Positions 49,201 through 63,087 of a stretch of 64,000 nucleotides of DNA are shown here, one piece after another. Position numbers and translations under genes: made by a program. Under the pieces are notes generated by a model. The model made no database searches, was not told where the DNA came from, and saw only the letters and a program-made list of their open reading frames with translations. Origin of the DNA: Ziziphus jujuba (lineage: Eukaryota; Streptophyta; Magnoliopsida; Rosales; Rhamnaceae); assembly GCF_031755915.1 (NCBI RefSeq), contig NC_083384.1, positions 23,701,001 to 23,765,000 of the forward strand. Reading direction: 5' to 3'. Each line of letters begins with the position of its first letter. Positions within the stretch are counted from its first letter, which is position 1.

Positions 49201-50980
49201 AATAGAGACCATTGTACTTTGGCACCTTCTAAAATAATTTTTGATATCTTCTAAAATCTTTTAATTTGTTTTGGGGGTTTTAAAATCAATTTTGTCACAT
49301 TACATTGATAATTTCTGTTTTTAAAATTCTTAGAAATAGATTGAATTCAGTTAAAATTGATAGAAACCATCAAATACAAATCATATGCGATGCATGTGAC
49401 TGCCAAATCTAATTTTTTAATTTATTTTTTAGATTTTTCCATTTAAAATTTTTTTAAAATTTCTACGAGTAAAAAAAAAAAAAAACCAAATATTCAAAAA
49501 AAAAAAAAAATCAAAGCGAGCAGGTGGTAAAAAAAAAATTCAAAGAGCACAATAAAAAATCTCAGATGTTCAAATAAATTCCAAGATCACAAATAAATAG
49601 TAGATGATTAAATAGAATTTTGAATGCCTAAAAAAATACCAAATATTAAAAAAAAAATTCTAAAAGCTCAAAAATGCCAGATGTTAAAAAAAAAAAAAAA
49701 GATCTATGAGCCAAAAAAAAAACAGATGGTAAAAAAATTCTAAAAGTACTATATATTAGATGGTAAAAAATTTCTAAAAGTTCCAAAAAACTACCAAATA
49801 TTAAAAAAAAAATTCTGTGGGTCCAAAAAAATACCAAATGATAAAAAAAAATCTGAAAACACAAAAAAGCACCAGAAGCTTAAAAAAATTCCAAGTCCCT
49901 ATAAAAATACCAGATTTTTTAAAAAAAATTTCGAAAGCCTAAAAAAAAAAAACTAGATATTAAAAAAAAAAATTAGATGGTTAAAAAAAAATTGAGAGCA
50001 TGATAAAAGTATCATATGTAAAAAAGTTATGAGAGCCTGAAAGAAAATTAGATAGTTAAAAAAAAATTTCAAGTGCCCAAAAAATAAAACAGATAGTATA
50101 AAAAAATCTTTAGATCACTCAATAAAAATGCTAAATATTTTTTGGGCTCTTTGAATTTTTTTTCAACATCTAATTTTGTTTTTAACTCTTAATTTTTATT
50201 TTTTATTTTTATTTTTTTTTTACCATTTGGTATTTTTTTGACACTTGAAACTTTTTTTAACTATCAAGTATTTTTTTATGGCTCTCAATTTTTATTGAAT
50301 ATCTGGTATTTTTTCAAGTTTCAAAATTATTTTTCACCTTATGATATTTTTTTGCACACTAAAATTTTTTTTAACTTTTGCTATTTTTTTGTGCTATCAG
50401 AATTTTTTGAACATCTTATATTTTTTTTGAGCTCTAAGAATTTTTTTTTTTACTATCTCATACTTTTTTGGGGCACTCAAATTTTTTTTACAATCTAGTA
50501 TTTTTTTTTTTGGGACTCTCAAAATATGTTTTAAACATCTAACATTTTTTTGGACTTTGTAATTTTTTTATTGAAAATTTGTTTTTTTTTTTTTGAGTTT
50601 TCAGAAATTTTTTTCAAATATTTGGTACTTTTTTGGGTTTTGAATTTTTTTTAATTATATGATATTTTTTTACCAAGTTCTCGAATTTTTTTTTTGAATA
50701 TCTAGTATTTTTTTATTTGTGCAATCAAAAAATTTTTTTTGCCATATGTTAATTTTTTGGGATTTTGAACTTTTTTTTTGATATTTTTTTGAGCTTTTAA
50801 ATTTTTTTAAAAAATTTTAAAAGAAAAAATTTGGAAAAATAAATTAAAAAATTAATATTTGGAGTCACATGCCTGCATATCATTTCTATGAAAACAGAGA
50901 ATATCAATATGACAAAATTAATTTTAAACAAAATTAAATAATTTTAAAAAATATCAAAATGCAATTATTGTCCATGATTG
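49200..50980. mobile_element. Foldback element built of A-rich/T-rich minisatellite units
   Basis: From about 49440 to 50120 the plus strand repeats units of roughly 35-50 bp such as A-run + TTCTAAAAGCTC + AAAAATGCCAGATGTTA. From about 50125 to 50830 the mirror-image T-rich units follow (TTTTTTGGGCTCT, CATCTAATTTT). Outside these, arms also match in inverse orientation. AATCAATTTTGTCACATT and GCATGTGACTGCCAAAT on the left (about 49281-49410) correspond to ATTTGGAGTCACATGC and AATATGACAAAATTAATTTT on the right (about 50857-50930). No transposase is present and no certain target duplication was found, so end coordinates are approximate. Confidence 0.7.
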
Positions 50981-52903
50981 GATTTTGCCAACTAGTTTCC
51001 CAAATCGCCCATGACTAATTTTTTAATCACAAAATTAATCCATTATCCTATGACGTGTCAAGTTTTTAGTCATCATGAAATATTTTGTACATTTTATTCG
51101 TCAGTAAATATAAGTGGACGTGTCATATCATAGAATATAGAATACAGACGAACTATGCAGAAAATTCATAAAAAAACACAATTTTCTATTAAATCGATTT
51201 GAAAAAAAAAAAAGGTTTTTGCGTGAGAAATTTGGGAGAATGAATGGTGTCATCTTTGACTTTGAGAAATGACATTATTATACTAGAAAGGATGGAGGTT
51301 GAAAGAATACAAATGTCCAATTTTGGCTGCCCATTATAATGTGAGGGCTTTGTCTTTGTAATTATAGTATACATATACTAAATATTTATCAAATAATATA
51401 TTAGCATATCATTTTTTTTTTAAATTAATATAATCTAAATTTAAAAATGAATGAATATTTAAATAGTAAACAACTCAACAAAAATATTTTCATATTATTG
51501 GCCGGCGGCATCTTATAGTATATAAATTTGGTAAAATGATTTGGTACCTCAATTAGAATTATGCTCTTTTTTTGTTGTGTTTCATTGCTAGCATGATACT
51601 AGCTATTTAATTTCATTTAAATATATGTTTTGATTTTTTAAATGAAATATCTAGTGTGAAATACCATCACATCCACCCTCTTGAAGTCGTGGAATTGAAT
51701 TATGCCGCCTTCTCCTTTAGTTTGAAAAAATATTGTAATCTTGATCAGAATAAATAAATAAACTATCACAAATATAACATATATATGATTGTAAAATTTA
51801 GAGAGAATTTCATCGGAAGCTTGATTAAAATCCATGGAGGAACTAAAAAAGTTGTCTATTTCCCTTTGATCACATGGTTTTGTTTTACTGGTGTCGGCGA
51901 CATGAGAGGAAAGAGACTCTTCACCCATTGCTGCAGTACTTATACGCCAATGACATATCATCTTTGCTTAGGAACAGCAAACCTTCATCAAGACTTCGTT
52001 TACTGCTGGTTTTGTTTAAGAAATGTCCCTTCTTATTAGGTCAACTATCTGATTCACACTTGCCTCTGTCCATCTCTTACCACCACACTTCTAAGAATGA
52101 CACACGTTGGCCGACACTTTACTTTTCACCAAAATTTCATTGTTATTTGGTAGAAATATTGATTTTTATTATTATTCTTATTATTTTTATATAAATATAT
52201 AACTATCCACTTCAGAGAAGTACATGTAATTAATGAGGTTAGTATGTAATAACAAATTTATAAATATTTAAAATAATCGGTACGATATCATAATTTCAGC
52301 TTTCGAAGTATATGAAAAGTTTGTTTATTTGAAATAACAACTTTGGTGTAAATTCTCAGGTCTTGATCAGTTTGAATCCTCCATCTAAAACAATAATAAC
52401 AATAATAAAAAAACACTCTTAGTCATGCTCTCCAACGTAGTTCGACAAGCCTATGGTTTTAATATATTTAATATATATATATATATACATATATACATAA
52501 TCAAGTTTAAATTTGATTTTTAATATTAAAATTAAAATTAAGATTTTCTTTTTCAACTCTTGAATTATACCAAATGTTAAAATTTAAAATTATATTTATT
52601 AATTATTGAATTTTAATAATATTTATTTTTTCTAAATAGAGTTTTAATATGTCACTAATTATAATTCAATAATTTTTTAATTTTAAATTCTAATATTAAT
52701 GTAATGCAATGACCAATAAAAAAAATTTGATAGTAAAATTTTTTATATGAACTTATATATATATATATATATTATGTATATAAAATTTCATTCTACTATA
52801 TATTTATTATCTCATCAACTTTATAAGAATCTAATCAAATATATCACATATAGTTAGACATAAATCATTCAGCATAAATTAAATAATATTACTCAACTAA
52901 AAA

Positions 52904-52905
<2 letters not shown>
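50981..52905. other. AT-rich intergenic DNA
   Basis: No gene supported. A stretch around 51780-52120 is less AT-biased and has overlapping open frames on both strands (up to about 107 codons), but none matches a family I recognise. Confidence 0.4.

Positions 52906-52989
<84 letters not shown>
52906..52989. repeat. Long (CT)n microsatellite, about 42 units
   Basis: Uninterrupted CT dinucleotides for about 84 bases, followed directly by an (AT) tract. Confidence 0.97.
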
Positions 52990-52991
<2 letters not shown>

Positions 52992-55900
52992 ATATATATA
53001 GTGAGATTTTAACTTTTATTTTATTTTATTTCTTAATTGGATTAGACCATTTCAATTGAAAAGATGAGTAATTTGTCAAAAATAATAGTTCAAATGTTGA
53101 TACATGGAATCCATCCCTTTATTTTTGTAAGAGTTTCATAAAGTAACTTTAGGCTATAATCATCCTTTGGATGTAATACTAATTCATAAAATTCGTCAAC
53201 AACTGCTAAAAATAAAAGAGGTTAATTGCAACTCAATAATTAATTAGCATAAGTAAACAAAGGTGTACGCAAATGAGTTAAGCTGGCTAAGAGTGGAAAG
53301 GGCACAAAATCATTACATCTTGGACCCGTCACACTTTCCACACCAGCTTGCCTTTGTAATTCATGACAAATAACAAATAATAAATGAAGCCACATCTTTC
53401 TAATCACTTCCCACCAATCATTCTTAAACGTCATTTGATGCACCTTAGCTTGTAAGACTAAAAAAAGAAGAACATTTTGAGCTCCAAAACCAGTGAATTA
53501 ATTAAATTTTAATAAATAAAACAAAATAAAAAGTTCATGTTTTATATATATACACAAATATATAATTGTCTTGTCATTAGATCAACCACTAATTATGCGT
53601 TTGATCGCTAAGACATTAATTAATTCATCAATAACCAAAGGTATAGACTTTGGCTCAATTCAATGCACAAAAGGCTGTCGGCTGTCTAGTTAATTATCCA
53701 GATCAAGCGTGTGCAGGAGATTGCTTTCGATAGCAAAAATGAGAGTCTCAAATCTCAAATTCCAAGTTTTTCGTTGGACCTTTTTATTGCTTTTCGATCT
53801 TTCTAGTTGCTTCTGGCTAGTAATCGCAATAGCAATAATTTTCAAAGCTTTTGAAAATGTATGCGCCTTAATGACGAGCGCATTACTTGCTAATTGCGTA
53901 ATTAGCTATAAATTGCTCTTTTTCAAAAATTATAATTTGAATTGTCAGGTAGTACGTGTGATTTATTTACATGTTGATTTTTCTTTCTTTTTTTTTTGTT
54001 TTTTTTTTTTTTTTTGGGTCGTCTGTTTTTGTGGGAATTAACAGTTATATCAACATATATAAATTTCAATTCGGTAGCTCAAGAGTCGCTTTATGATAAG
54101 CTTAATGGCCTTTGAACAATGCTTGTGGTCTTTTGGATGCTCATTATCTACGTGAGTGGGATGTAGACTTTTTAAAATATCCAATATTAATTTAAAATTA
54201 ATATATAAAGATTCATTATATAAATATTATATTATAAATATATCATATGAGCCGTGAAGGATTAGAGGAATATTAATTTAATTTATATGGACTTGCTATC
54301 TGCTAATGTATGTTCAGATTAACGATATATATAACAACAAACAGAGTTTAAAAAAATATATATATTTCTTTTTTGAGAGAAAATTCAAATTAGTAATATT
54401 AAATCGGCAAAAACAAAATTATATAGATGGGTTTATATAGGATTGCAAAATCCTAGCAAATTTATTATCTCATTAAGAATAAATATTTCGTAACTCTATT
54501 TAACTAAAAATGTTATACTTTTTTTTTAATAAAATAAAAAAATTATACTTGAAAATAGGATTAAAGAGATGAAATCAATAAAAAAAAAAAATTTGTGCCT
54601 TTATGGGCATATTTTATATACGTATTGATTAAATATTTTTTATCATTTATAATAATTTTCTTTTACGTTGATATTTTAAGTCCATAACATTTAAAATATG
54701 AATGGTTTATAAGTAAAATAGCCTCATTTAACATATACATATTGGTTAGATTAGATAATTATATTCTAGGTGCTCTCAATTTGATTTGTAATTTAATAAT
54801 TTAAACTAGTTTTATTTAATATCTCTTCCAAAAAAAAACAAAAATCCAATTCAATCTCACATACCAAACATTGTAATACTACTTTAAATAAGGAAACTAA
54901 AAGGTGTAAAGAATACAGGAAACATCAATTAGTGTTTTTATTTATTTTTTATTTATTTATTTATTTATTTTTTTTGTGTTTCTGAAAGAACATTAATATA
55001 TTAATTAATTAATTAATTACACTCTTGTAGATCTAGTCTTAATTACATGTATTTATACAAAGGGCAATAGTAGTCACACGTAAAATGAGAGTAATTATTT
55101 TTATCCAAAATACAGAAAAAAATACAAATTACTCCATTCTCATGTGTGTAATATGAGACTCTAGATAATTAATAATCATAAAGTCTGACAGGCCATTTAG
55201 TAAGAATGAAAGATATTGCATTTAAAATAAAATAATTCCAATTCTTTTCTTCCGCGTGTGCTTCTGTTCTCCATAATTAGGAGAGCGACGCGTATAAGCA
55301 TCCGCAAAAAGACTATTTATCTCATCCTTTTTATTTTAAAAACCGAACGGTTAAAAACAAAAAGAATGTAATGAGCTTTTGATATTGGCTTTTTAATATA
55401 AAAAAGAAATTTGGCTTTTCAAATGTATACAATCATTTTGATAAAAAAAAATACAGAGGAAATATAAAGAAAATAATAAATATTTATAGATACACGAAAA
55501 ATAGATTAAAGAATCATTTAAAATTTTATTTTCTATTTTAAAAAAAATACTTTATATTATGAAAAATATACTCTTCATTTTAAATAATATTTGGAAATGA
55601 TCTAATACTAATAGTATTATATTAAAGATCTATAAATTAATTTTTTTAGATCTAATTTAAAAAAACATATCCCATAATTAAACAAATCCATCAAATTTAA
55701 TAGTTGAAATTAAAAATCTTAATATAATATTATCAAATCAACATGATAAGAAACTTATATATATATATATATATATACAATTTTACTACATGGTAGACCA
55801 AGTTTATTTTATAATGTGAACATATAATATAATGTTTGATATTATTTTAGGAGGATTAGGTTACACACCAAAATGACTTTTTTGTCACACAACATGACTA

Positions 55901-58285
55901 CAAAGTGGATTTGACCACTTTAGAGCAAAGCTAATCCTTTTAAAATAATGTTCATTATTAAATTTTCTTGTTGTAGAGTGAATATGATTATCTCTATAGC
56001 AAAATCATATATATATATATATATATATAAATGATAGCACATATAGAATTTTTAAGTTTATTATTTAGAGTTATAGGAAAAAAAAATCATTATTTTAGTT
56101 TTAGTTCCACTTCTAAAACGTTCCTAATATTGGTCTCAGAATTCTGCATAAGAGAATATTCATATAAATGTATTAATGTCACAGGAGCTTACCAAGTAGT
56201 TGGTTAGAGCTGCGATTTCTCTTTTTCTTTGAAGTAGAACCTTGAACCTTCAATTCTAATTTGTATTAGTTGATGAAACAGAATAAATTAATATATTTTT
56301 TATTAACTTTCTTTTATGATCTAATACACATGCAGGAAGAAAGAATGTTAAGATGATAGTCCTTGAACTTTCCCTTTGTGGTTAGTTTTTTTGACAGTAC
56401 TATTTTTCACATTTTATAATAACTTAAAATAATGAAAGCTAGTCATTCTTTAGCTCTTATCCTCTGACAATTTTCTGTTAAATTATTAATTTAACAAATT
56501 ATCCATTTAGAATTAAGAATTAAAAAATCGGCTGCTATATAACATATACCTATTGAGATTTAAAGTTTAAAATTTATACACCACGTCTTCTTTTCCTTTC
56601 AAAATTGAAATGACGTATTTGTCAGTTTTCACTAATATATATATATGTATATTACAATTTGGTATTATTAAATTAAAAGAGAAAGGCATACATTACTAAA
56701 ATATGCTCAAATTTTCAAATGAAGTTAATTTATGTCATGTCCATTATGTATTAAAGAAAAAGCTTTTGAATATTTATTTGGCACGAAACCTATCATCAAA
56801 TATTATGTAGTAATCTTTTTATATATTACTACTAATATAAAATTAAGATCCGTATATAGCAAGGTATGAAAAAGCTATTATATTTATAAACATTCTAGAT
56901 TGCTTACTCTGCAAAAGTCAAATTCAGACAAAGAATCCTGGCAAATGGTCAACCTGACTGGCTAGGACATTCATATAGATAAATATACATGCATATATAT
57001 ATATATATATATATTAGTTTAAACATACATGAAAAACAAACATGATATACATATAAAAGTGATATGATAAATAATTTATAAAGAGGAACTGTAAGTGATA
57101 GTATTTACATTAGTTTGTGTCATTTTTATGACATGATGGCTATAATTGATTGTTTTTTATATTTTTTTTTCATAAATTCCTTACTATATCAAATTCATTG
57201 ATATATAATATATATATATATATTTATTTATATATTAGTTTAAATATATATAAATACAGACATGACTTGCCACCTAATAAATTTCCCCTAGTTGTCTTTT
57301 ATTTTTGTTAATACGGTGCTTGTGTGTGTGAATGTGTATGTGTGCGCATGTATATATATATATATATATATATTTGCTTTATTCTTACTTCCGTAAATAA
57401 AAAATTATTGTAACTTTCTTCTCAAAATTAAAGCAATGTAAATTATTAAGGGTGACTAAAACTCATAGATAAAAATAGAAATCAGAGAAGAAGAAGAGAA
57501 AGAAAAGAAAAAAAAGCTTTAACACTACATGAAAAGCTAATGAGTAGAAAAGAAAGGATGTATGAACATGGTATGGAAGAGGGTCGTTGAGTTGATGATG
57601 AACCCTCAACTTCTACAGTTATGAATGTGCTTGAAACTGCAAGCAATGCCATCTCTAGCTACCTCCCTTTCTACGTACACCATCCACCTCTTCTTTTATT
57701 TTTAGTAAAATAAATAAATAAATAAAATTCATGATAAATAAGTGCAATTAAATCTAGGAAAAATAGTTGTAGCTTAACTACTCTCCCATTAAAACAAAAA
57801 TAAATATAAATAAGTGATTTGTTTTAATTGTATTTAACTTTGTCACTAACTAATTGTATTAAATAATTATAGTTTGCAGATAAATACTATATTAAATAAA
57901 TTAATATATTGATAAAATATTTTAGATAAACATTAATAATTATAATAACTTTGATTGTAAATAAGTGATAAATAAATAAATAAATATTAGATATATGGGA
58001 AAAAGTTTAAAACCAAAATAAATGTAAAACAAAAAGAAAAAAAGCAAAAAGACTAGTAAGGGTAGACATGGGGGGCGGGGACCATAATACTTTTGGGGAT
58101 AAATTTGTAAATTGAAAAACAAATTACTAAAAATATAGAAAGAAAAAAAATTTAGGGGCACGTGTTCCCTGCCCCCGTGTGGGTCCGGCTGGTTTTGGAG
58201 TGCAAAAATTTTATGTGCTGGAAAAGGTGCACGATGTGGGATCATAAGGCTTCATATTCACAAGGATACTATAATTATAAGTATA

Positions 58286-58316
<31 letters not shown>

Positions 58317-60140
58317 GTATATTTCTTTTTTTCTATTCAAAGAAGAGATTTATTTTTATCAAAATTAAAGAGCATAAAATTTAAGGGTAAAAGGATTCAA
58401 AAAATATATAAACATTAAATGAATATATATTTTTTTGGAAAAAGAAAATATAGCATATTAATTAAGAGCAAATTTTTTTTAATGTATTCTTGAAACCCAT
58501 ATTACAATTAAATATCACCAATTATGATTAAGGTAACCTATATAATATATAATAATGCATAGTAAATATCATCATACGAAAAAATAATTAATATAAATAT
58601 ATTTATATCTTATTTTATGCAAAATAGATATTTTATTAAGATTTAAAATTTATAGTTTCTAGAGATTTTTTTTTTATTAAAAGAAATGTAAAAAGAGAAA
58701 AACCCTTCATCTTCTTCATAACTATTTACAATTTGGTTTATATACTTCTATTTTTCTCCATAACAACACGTTTATAAAAGTTTTTGCCAGTGTGATTTTC
58801 TGTCTTTATTTTACCATAAATCAAGTTTCTTTTTTTTTTTTTTCAATCTTCTCTATTTAATTTTGTACTTGTTTTATTTTCTTGTTATTTCTATTTGTTT
58901 TTTTTTTTTTGCCATAAGAAATTAAAGTACATCATAAAAAAGCCTTGCTAGATTGAAAAACAAAAGAAAAAGAGAAAAATTGTAGAGTGAGTTTATACAA
59001 CATCAAAAAGGTGTTCTTGATAGATCATTGTTAAATAATCACAAAATTTAGACTATGTAATTGAAAATTCAATTGAAGATTTAAGTAATAACCATCAAAT
59101 ATATCATGAAAGAAATTTAGAACTTAATGAAAAAATAAAAATAAAGATGTGGATGTTGATGATGAAGAATATAATAAAAATGATAAAATCGAAAACTTAT
59201 ATATATATATATATATAAATTAACCAAAAAAAAAAAAAAAAGAACTCTTTTGAGTTTTGTACAAGGCAATTCAAATTTTAAGACCTGCTTTCGTACTTTA
59301 TTTTATAGATAATTAATGATCCTTAGGAGACCATGAGCATACAACAAGTATTATTATATATGAAATGTATATAAACAGTTCTCTTATAGTGAGTTTGTAT
59401 GCTTACATTATTATGTGTGTGGGCTTTTAATTACATACAATAATGCATCGAGAGACTAATATATATATATATATATATATTTACATAAATTACATATAGT
59501 CAAGCGCTAATCAGCCCAATATCGCCTAGTAAAAATTACTAAATATATATACAAAATAAGCTATGAAAGGTGAATATCTTATATTTCATTTTTTATATTC
59601 TCATTCTTACCTAAAATCTCACATTATCCAAAATATATTCGCAATATGTACGATTACTCCTTTTAAAATGAGGTTGCAGTATATCACTCATCGAACATTA
59701 AACGGAAAAATGAGACAAAATATGTTATTGAGAATCGAACACAATTTGAACTTGAAACATGAATCTAGATCCATCCAAGCATTTGTAGGTATTAATTAAG
59801 TACGTTATGTATTAATTGAGAAGTAAAGTTTCCAATCCCATGAATTTTGTTCCATATATGCGGAAAGTATATATCTTGGATATCATACATATCAATCATA
59901 TCTTTTTGGTCCCAAAAAAAACATAAAACTACATATTCAACCTTTTTTATTTTTTACAATTTTTACTTTTGAAATAAATTATATTTAATATGGTATCAAA
60001 GTATAGAAATCATGTGACAGTATTTTAAAATAAATTATTCTTAGATGGATTATGAAGGATAATTATATATGCCGTTAGATAATAAAAAATCATGTACATC
60101 TAATAATTTTGTATATTCTCTCTTACAGTTTCTCTTTATA
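52990..60140. other. AT-rich intergenic DNA, no gene recognised
   Basis: Long AT-rich stretch with many (AT)n tracts, for example at about 55757-55777, 56010-56028, 56995-57013, 57352-57372, 58296-58315 and 59460-59480. A poly-T run lies at about 54000-54015. A tRNA-like or SINE-like piece near 56205-56275 and a small inverted repeat at 55846-55945 are listed as findings. Open frames here are short and follow base composition. Confidence 0.5.
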
Positions 60141-60973
60141 AATTTTTTATGATATCATTTCTGTATATATATACATATATAATATCTTCTGGTTTAATAA
60201 CCTGTAAGTTGTAATTTTGATGTGATATACCTTTAACTTCAATAGAAAATATTGAAAGTGAATTAAGTCTTTGGCAAAGATTTTGTGGACCAAATTAAAT
60301 CTTTGGTTTCGATCAAATGGATGTTGAACATGTGTACGAGGATTATGTTCTAAAAAATTAGGGTTTTGTTTGTTTGTGGCCACACCTATAATGAAGTATA
60401 AAACTAAGCTAAGGAGGTAAAGGGTCCACGTTGAACAAACATCCACCAAAGCAAAGATATACAAGTCAAAGTACCAACATTTGGTACATGTTAGGTAAAT
60501 AAAATTGTGTAGAGATTTGATAATTTTGAAGGGAATTCTCTCATACTTCATATTATTGCAAAGCTTTTGAACAAAACTTCTTACATGGATATCATATTTC
60601 AGCGACACGAATACAAAGTCCTTCCCAATTAACAATGAAACTCTCTTAAAAACAACCTACAAATAGATGTTTCGCAATATCTCTTAAATACTTCACCAGC
60701 AACAAAAACCCATAATTTTGGTTATAAAATCAATCAGTTTCTTTAGCCAATCATTCAACCTAGAATCACATATGATAATCAGATCTGCACAAAGCATGCA
60801 AGTACACTTAATAGTACGTGTATAATGCATAAGTAATGCATAATTTGTGGTCCGTGTCAAAAATACCAAGCGATTTCTTGTGGTCCTGTTGATAAGATAT
60901 ACACGCATGTTGGAATTAATGTTCAGGGGTTTTAGAATTAAATTAAAGCTGCTAATAATGTGTATGCTTACCT

Positions 60974-61015
<42 letters not shown>

Positions 61016-62880
61016 TGTATGCTTAACTAGCAAATTATAAAAAAGATGAAAAATAGGGCTAATTAATTAATTTTATAGAGTTCAGAAGTTTAGACGTTAG
61101 GGCATACGGGGGAAGTACATTAAGATTTGGCTGGGAAATGTTGTAATTAATTATTAAATTATATGAAGAGATGTACAAAAATATACCTACAAGAATATTC
61201 TATTAATAAGTAATTGCAAAATTTTATTTTTATATTCATAGAACTTTAGGTGCTCTATGTTCAGATTTAGAAGCTTAATCAATTAAGGCATATTTTTATT
61301 GTGGGTAGCGGAACATACAGGTATTTGTTGTGTACTTTTTTTTTTTTTTGAAAATATTTGTTGTGAAATTCACCCCAAAAAAAAAAAAACAAAAAAGTAT
61401 TTGTTGTGTACATTAGGTAGTACTTTTGTAGAAACATCATACTAAAACTAAATTGCATTATAATTTTTCTGTCTTTAATTTTAAAGATTTTTGAAAAAAA
61501 ATCACCTTTTAATAATTTTTTTGGGTTAGTTGCATGTTGCTACTTTCAACTTTTAGGTTTTTGTAATTTAGGTTTTTAACGTTTCAACTCATATTTGATT
61601 TTTAAATTTATTGCAATTTCAGCATGTTTTATCCTTGATTACTAGGTTTACTTGCCATTTTATGTGATTGTATTAAACTATGTACATATATATCAATTTT
61701 TGAATTAGAAAATATTAAATTGTAATATATTAAACCTATTTATAAAATTTTGCATTTTTGTATCCTTTATTTTAAAAAAAAAAAAATTGATGTAAGTTAT
61801 TTGATTGGTATTAAAAATCAAATTTTAAATTCTAAGATATTAAGAATGCATATTTTTAGAATTAGTTTTAAAATTTTACAGTTTATTCTAATTTGAAATT
61901 TAATAAAGTTTTAATATTAGTTAAGACAATTGTTAAATTTTGTCACTCCAAAATTAAAAAAGAACAAATAATAAATTGTAACAAATTGAAAATTCAAGAA
62001 CTTATATTGTTGAATTAAAAACTTAGAATCCAAATCCAATAGTCCTAAAAGTTAAGGGTATTAAATTACATTTAACCCTCTTTCCTTTTATGGTTCAAAT
62101 GTTGCACAGTAGATTAAGTGGGAATTCAAATTAATTACCAGCAGTGTGTTTTTTTTTTTTTTTGTTTTTTGTCTGCATTTATATTTCCCTAAGGAAGACA
62201 AATTTGCAAACTAACATGTATCACAAAACAAATCCACTCGACATTTATTCCACAAAATAGTAAATGATTGGCAGCATGCTATATATATGCATGTGCAATT
62301 GAAAGAATCATATAACCAGAAAGGATTACATTCATTATAATTAATTTGGCTCTAAATAGAGTGCCAAAAACAAAGTTTAAGAGCTAACAGGGATCACAAC
62401 AATGAAAATTAATATTTATGTTGTTTTTCTCAAAATAAAAGAAAAGGAGAAAAAAATCGAACACCATTAAATTCTGTGGATTAGCAGAATAAATACAAAG
62501 GAAAATTAATATTCCCCTTTGATCGAACGGTTGATATTGTTTATGAAAAAATAAGATATAAACTTATAAGCAAACATAATATCAGTCTAGTGCAATAAGG
62601 ACACGTAAACGTAGTGATGACGAAATGGGTGATGGAATGGTTGAGTAAGAGTGCAATCTGAGGTAGTGGGTTTGTGTAGGAAAATGGGAATGAAGAACAA
62701 AAAATATATATATATTTTTATTTTGCATTTTTGCTTACATGTAGCTCTGCCTTTGGGTAACAAATCTTTCATAGTCACCCATTTTTGTGAACCAGATACA
62801 CCAGAAAAATCCCCCCGTTGTAGTTCCTCTATCACTATCACAATCCAATTTGTGGACCCCATGTTCTCCCACACTTAATA
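60141..62880. other. Intergenic DNA upstream of the MYB gene
   Basis: Contains a 162-codon minus-strand open frame (60147-60635) of unrecognised sequence and a trinucleotide repeat (60977-61013). The rest is AT-rich DNA. No gene is supported. Confidence 0.45.
60977..61013. repeat. (TAA)n microsatellite, about 12 units
   Basis: Consecutive TAA/AAT trinucleotides. Confidence 0.95.
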
Positions 62881-62962
62881 ACATATTTTTGTGTGTGAAA
62901 TTGTTTATACTCAATATAGAATTAAGCTTGAGAAACGGTGAAAGTTGAAGACTGAGGACTTT

Positions 62963-62970
62963 TATATAAA
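62963..62970 (+). promoter_or_regulatory. Probable TATA box of the MYB gene
   Basis: TATATAAA about 118 bases before the ATG at 63088, followed by a leader that lacks an in-frame ATG. Position and sequence fit a plant core promoter. Confidence 0.6.
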
Positions 62971-63087
62971 GGTGGGTGTGGGGCTTTTGGGTCTTTACAA
63001 GTTGTATTGGTGAGAAAAGCTTCTTAAGTTTGTGTCAGAGTTAAAGTTTTGCAATACTAGAGTTGTTTTTGTGTTAGCTATAGTGTG

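Noticed and set aside
49646..50498. Phe/Leu-rich open frames on both strands
   Set aside because: Produced by the A-rich and T-rich minisatellite units, with no coding signal.
51638..52194. Overlapping open frames around a less AT-rich patch, possible gene fragment
   Set aside because: No recognisable motif or splice pattern. I could not assign it to any family.
53709..54041. 110-codon open frame with a hydrophobic stretch
   Set aside because: Ends in a poly-T tract that encodes Phe runs; no family match and no neighbouring exon.
57575..57625. Possible microRNA hairpin (GTTGAG...CTCAAC)
   Set aside because: Stem of only six pairs with a large bulge; not a plausible miRNA precursor.
57940..58260. 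LTR-like patch with GTGCACGATGTGGGATCAT
   Set aside because: Resembles the short conserved phrase of some small LTR elements, but no ends, primer site or partner copy were found.
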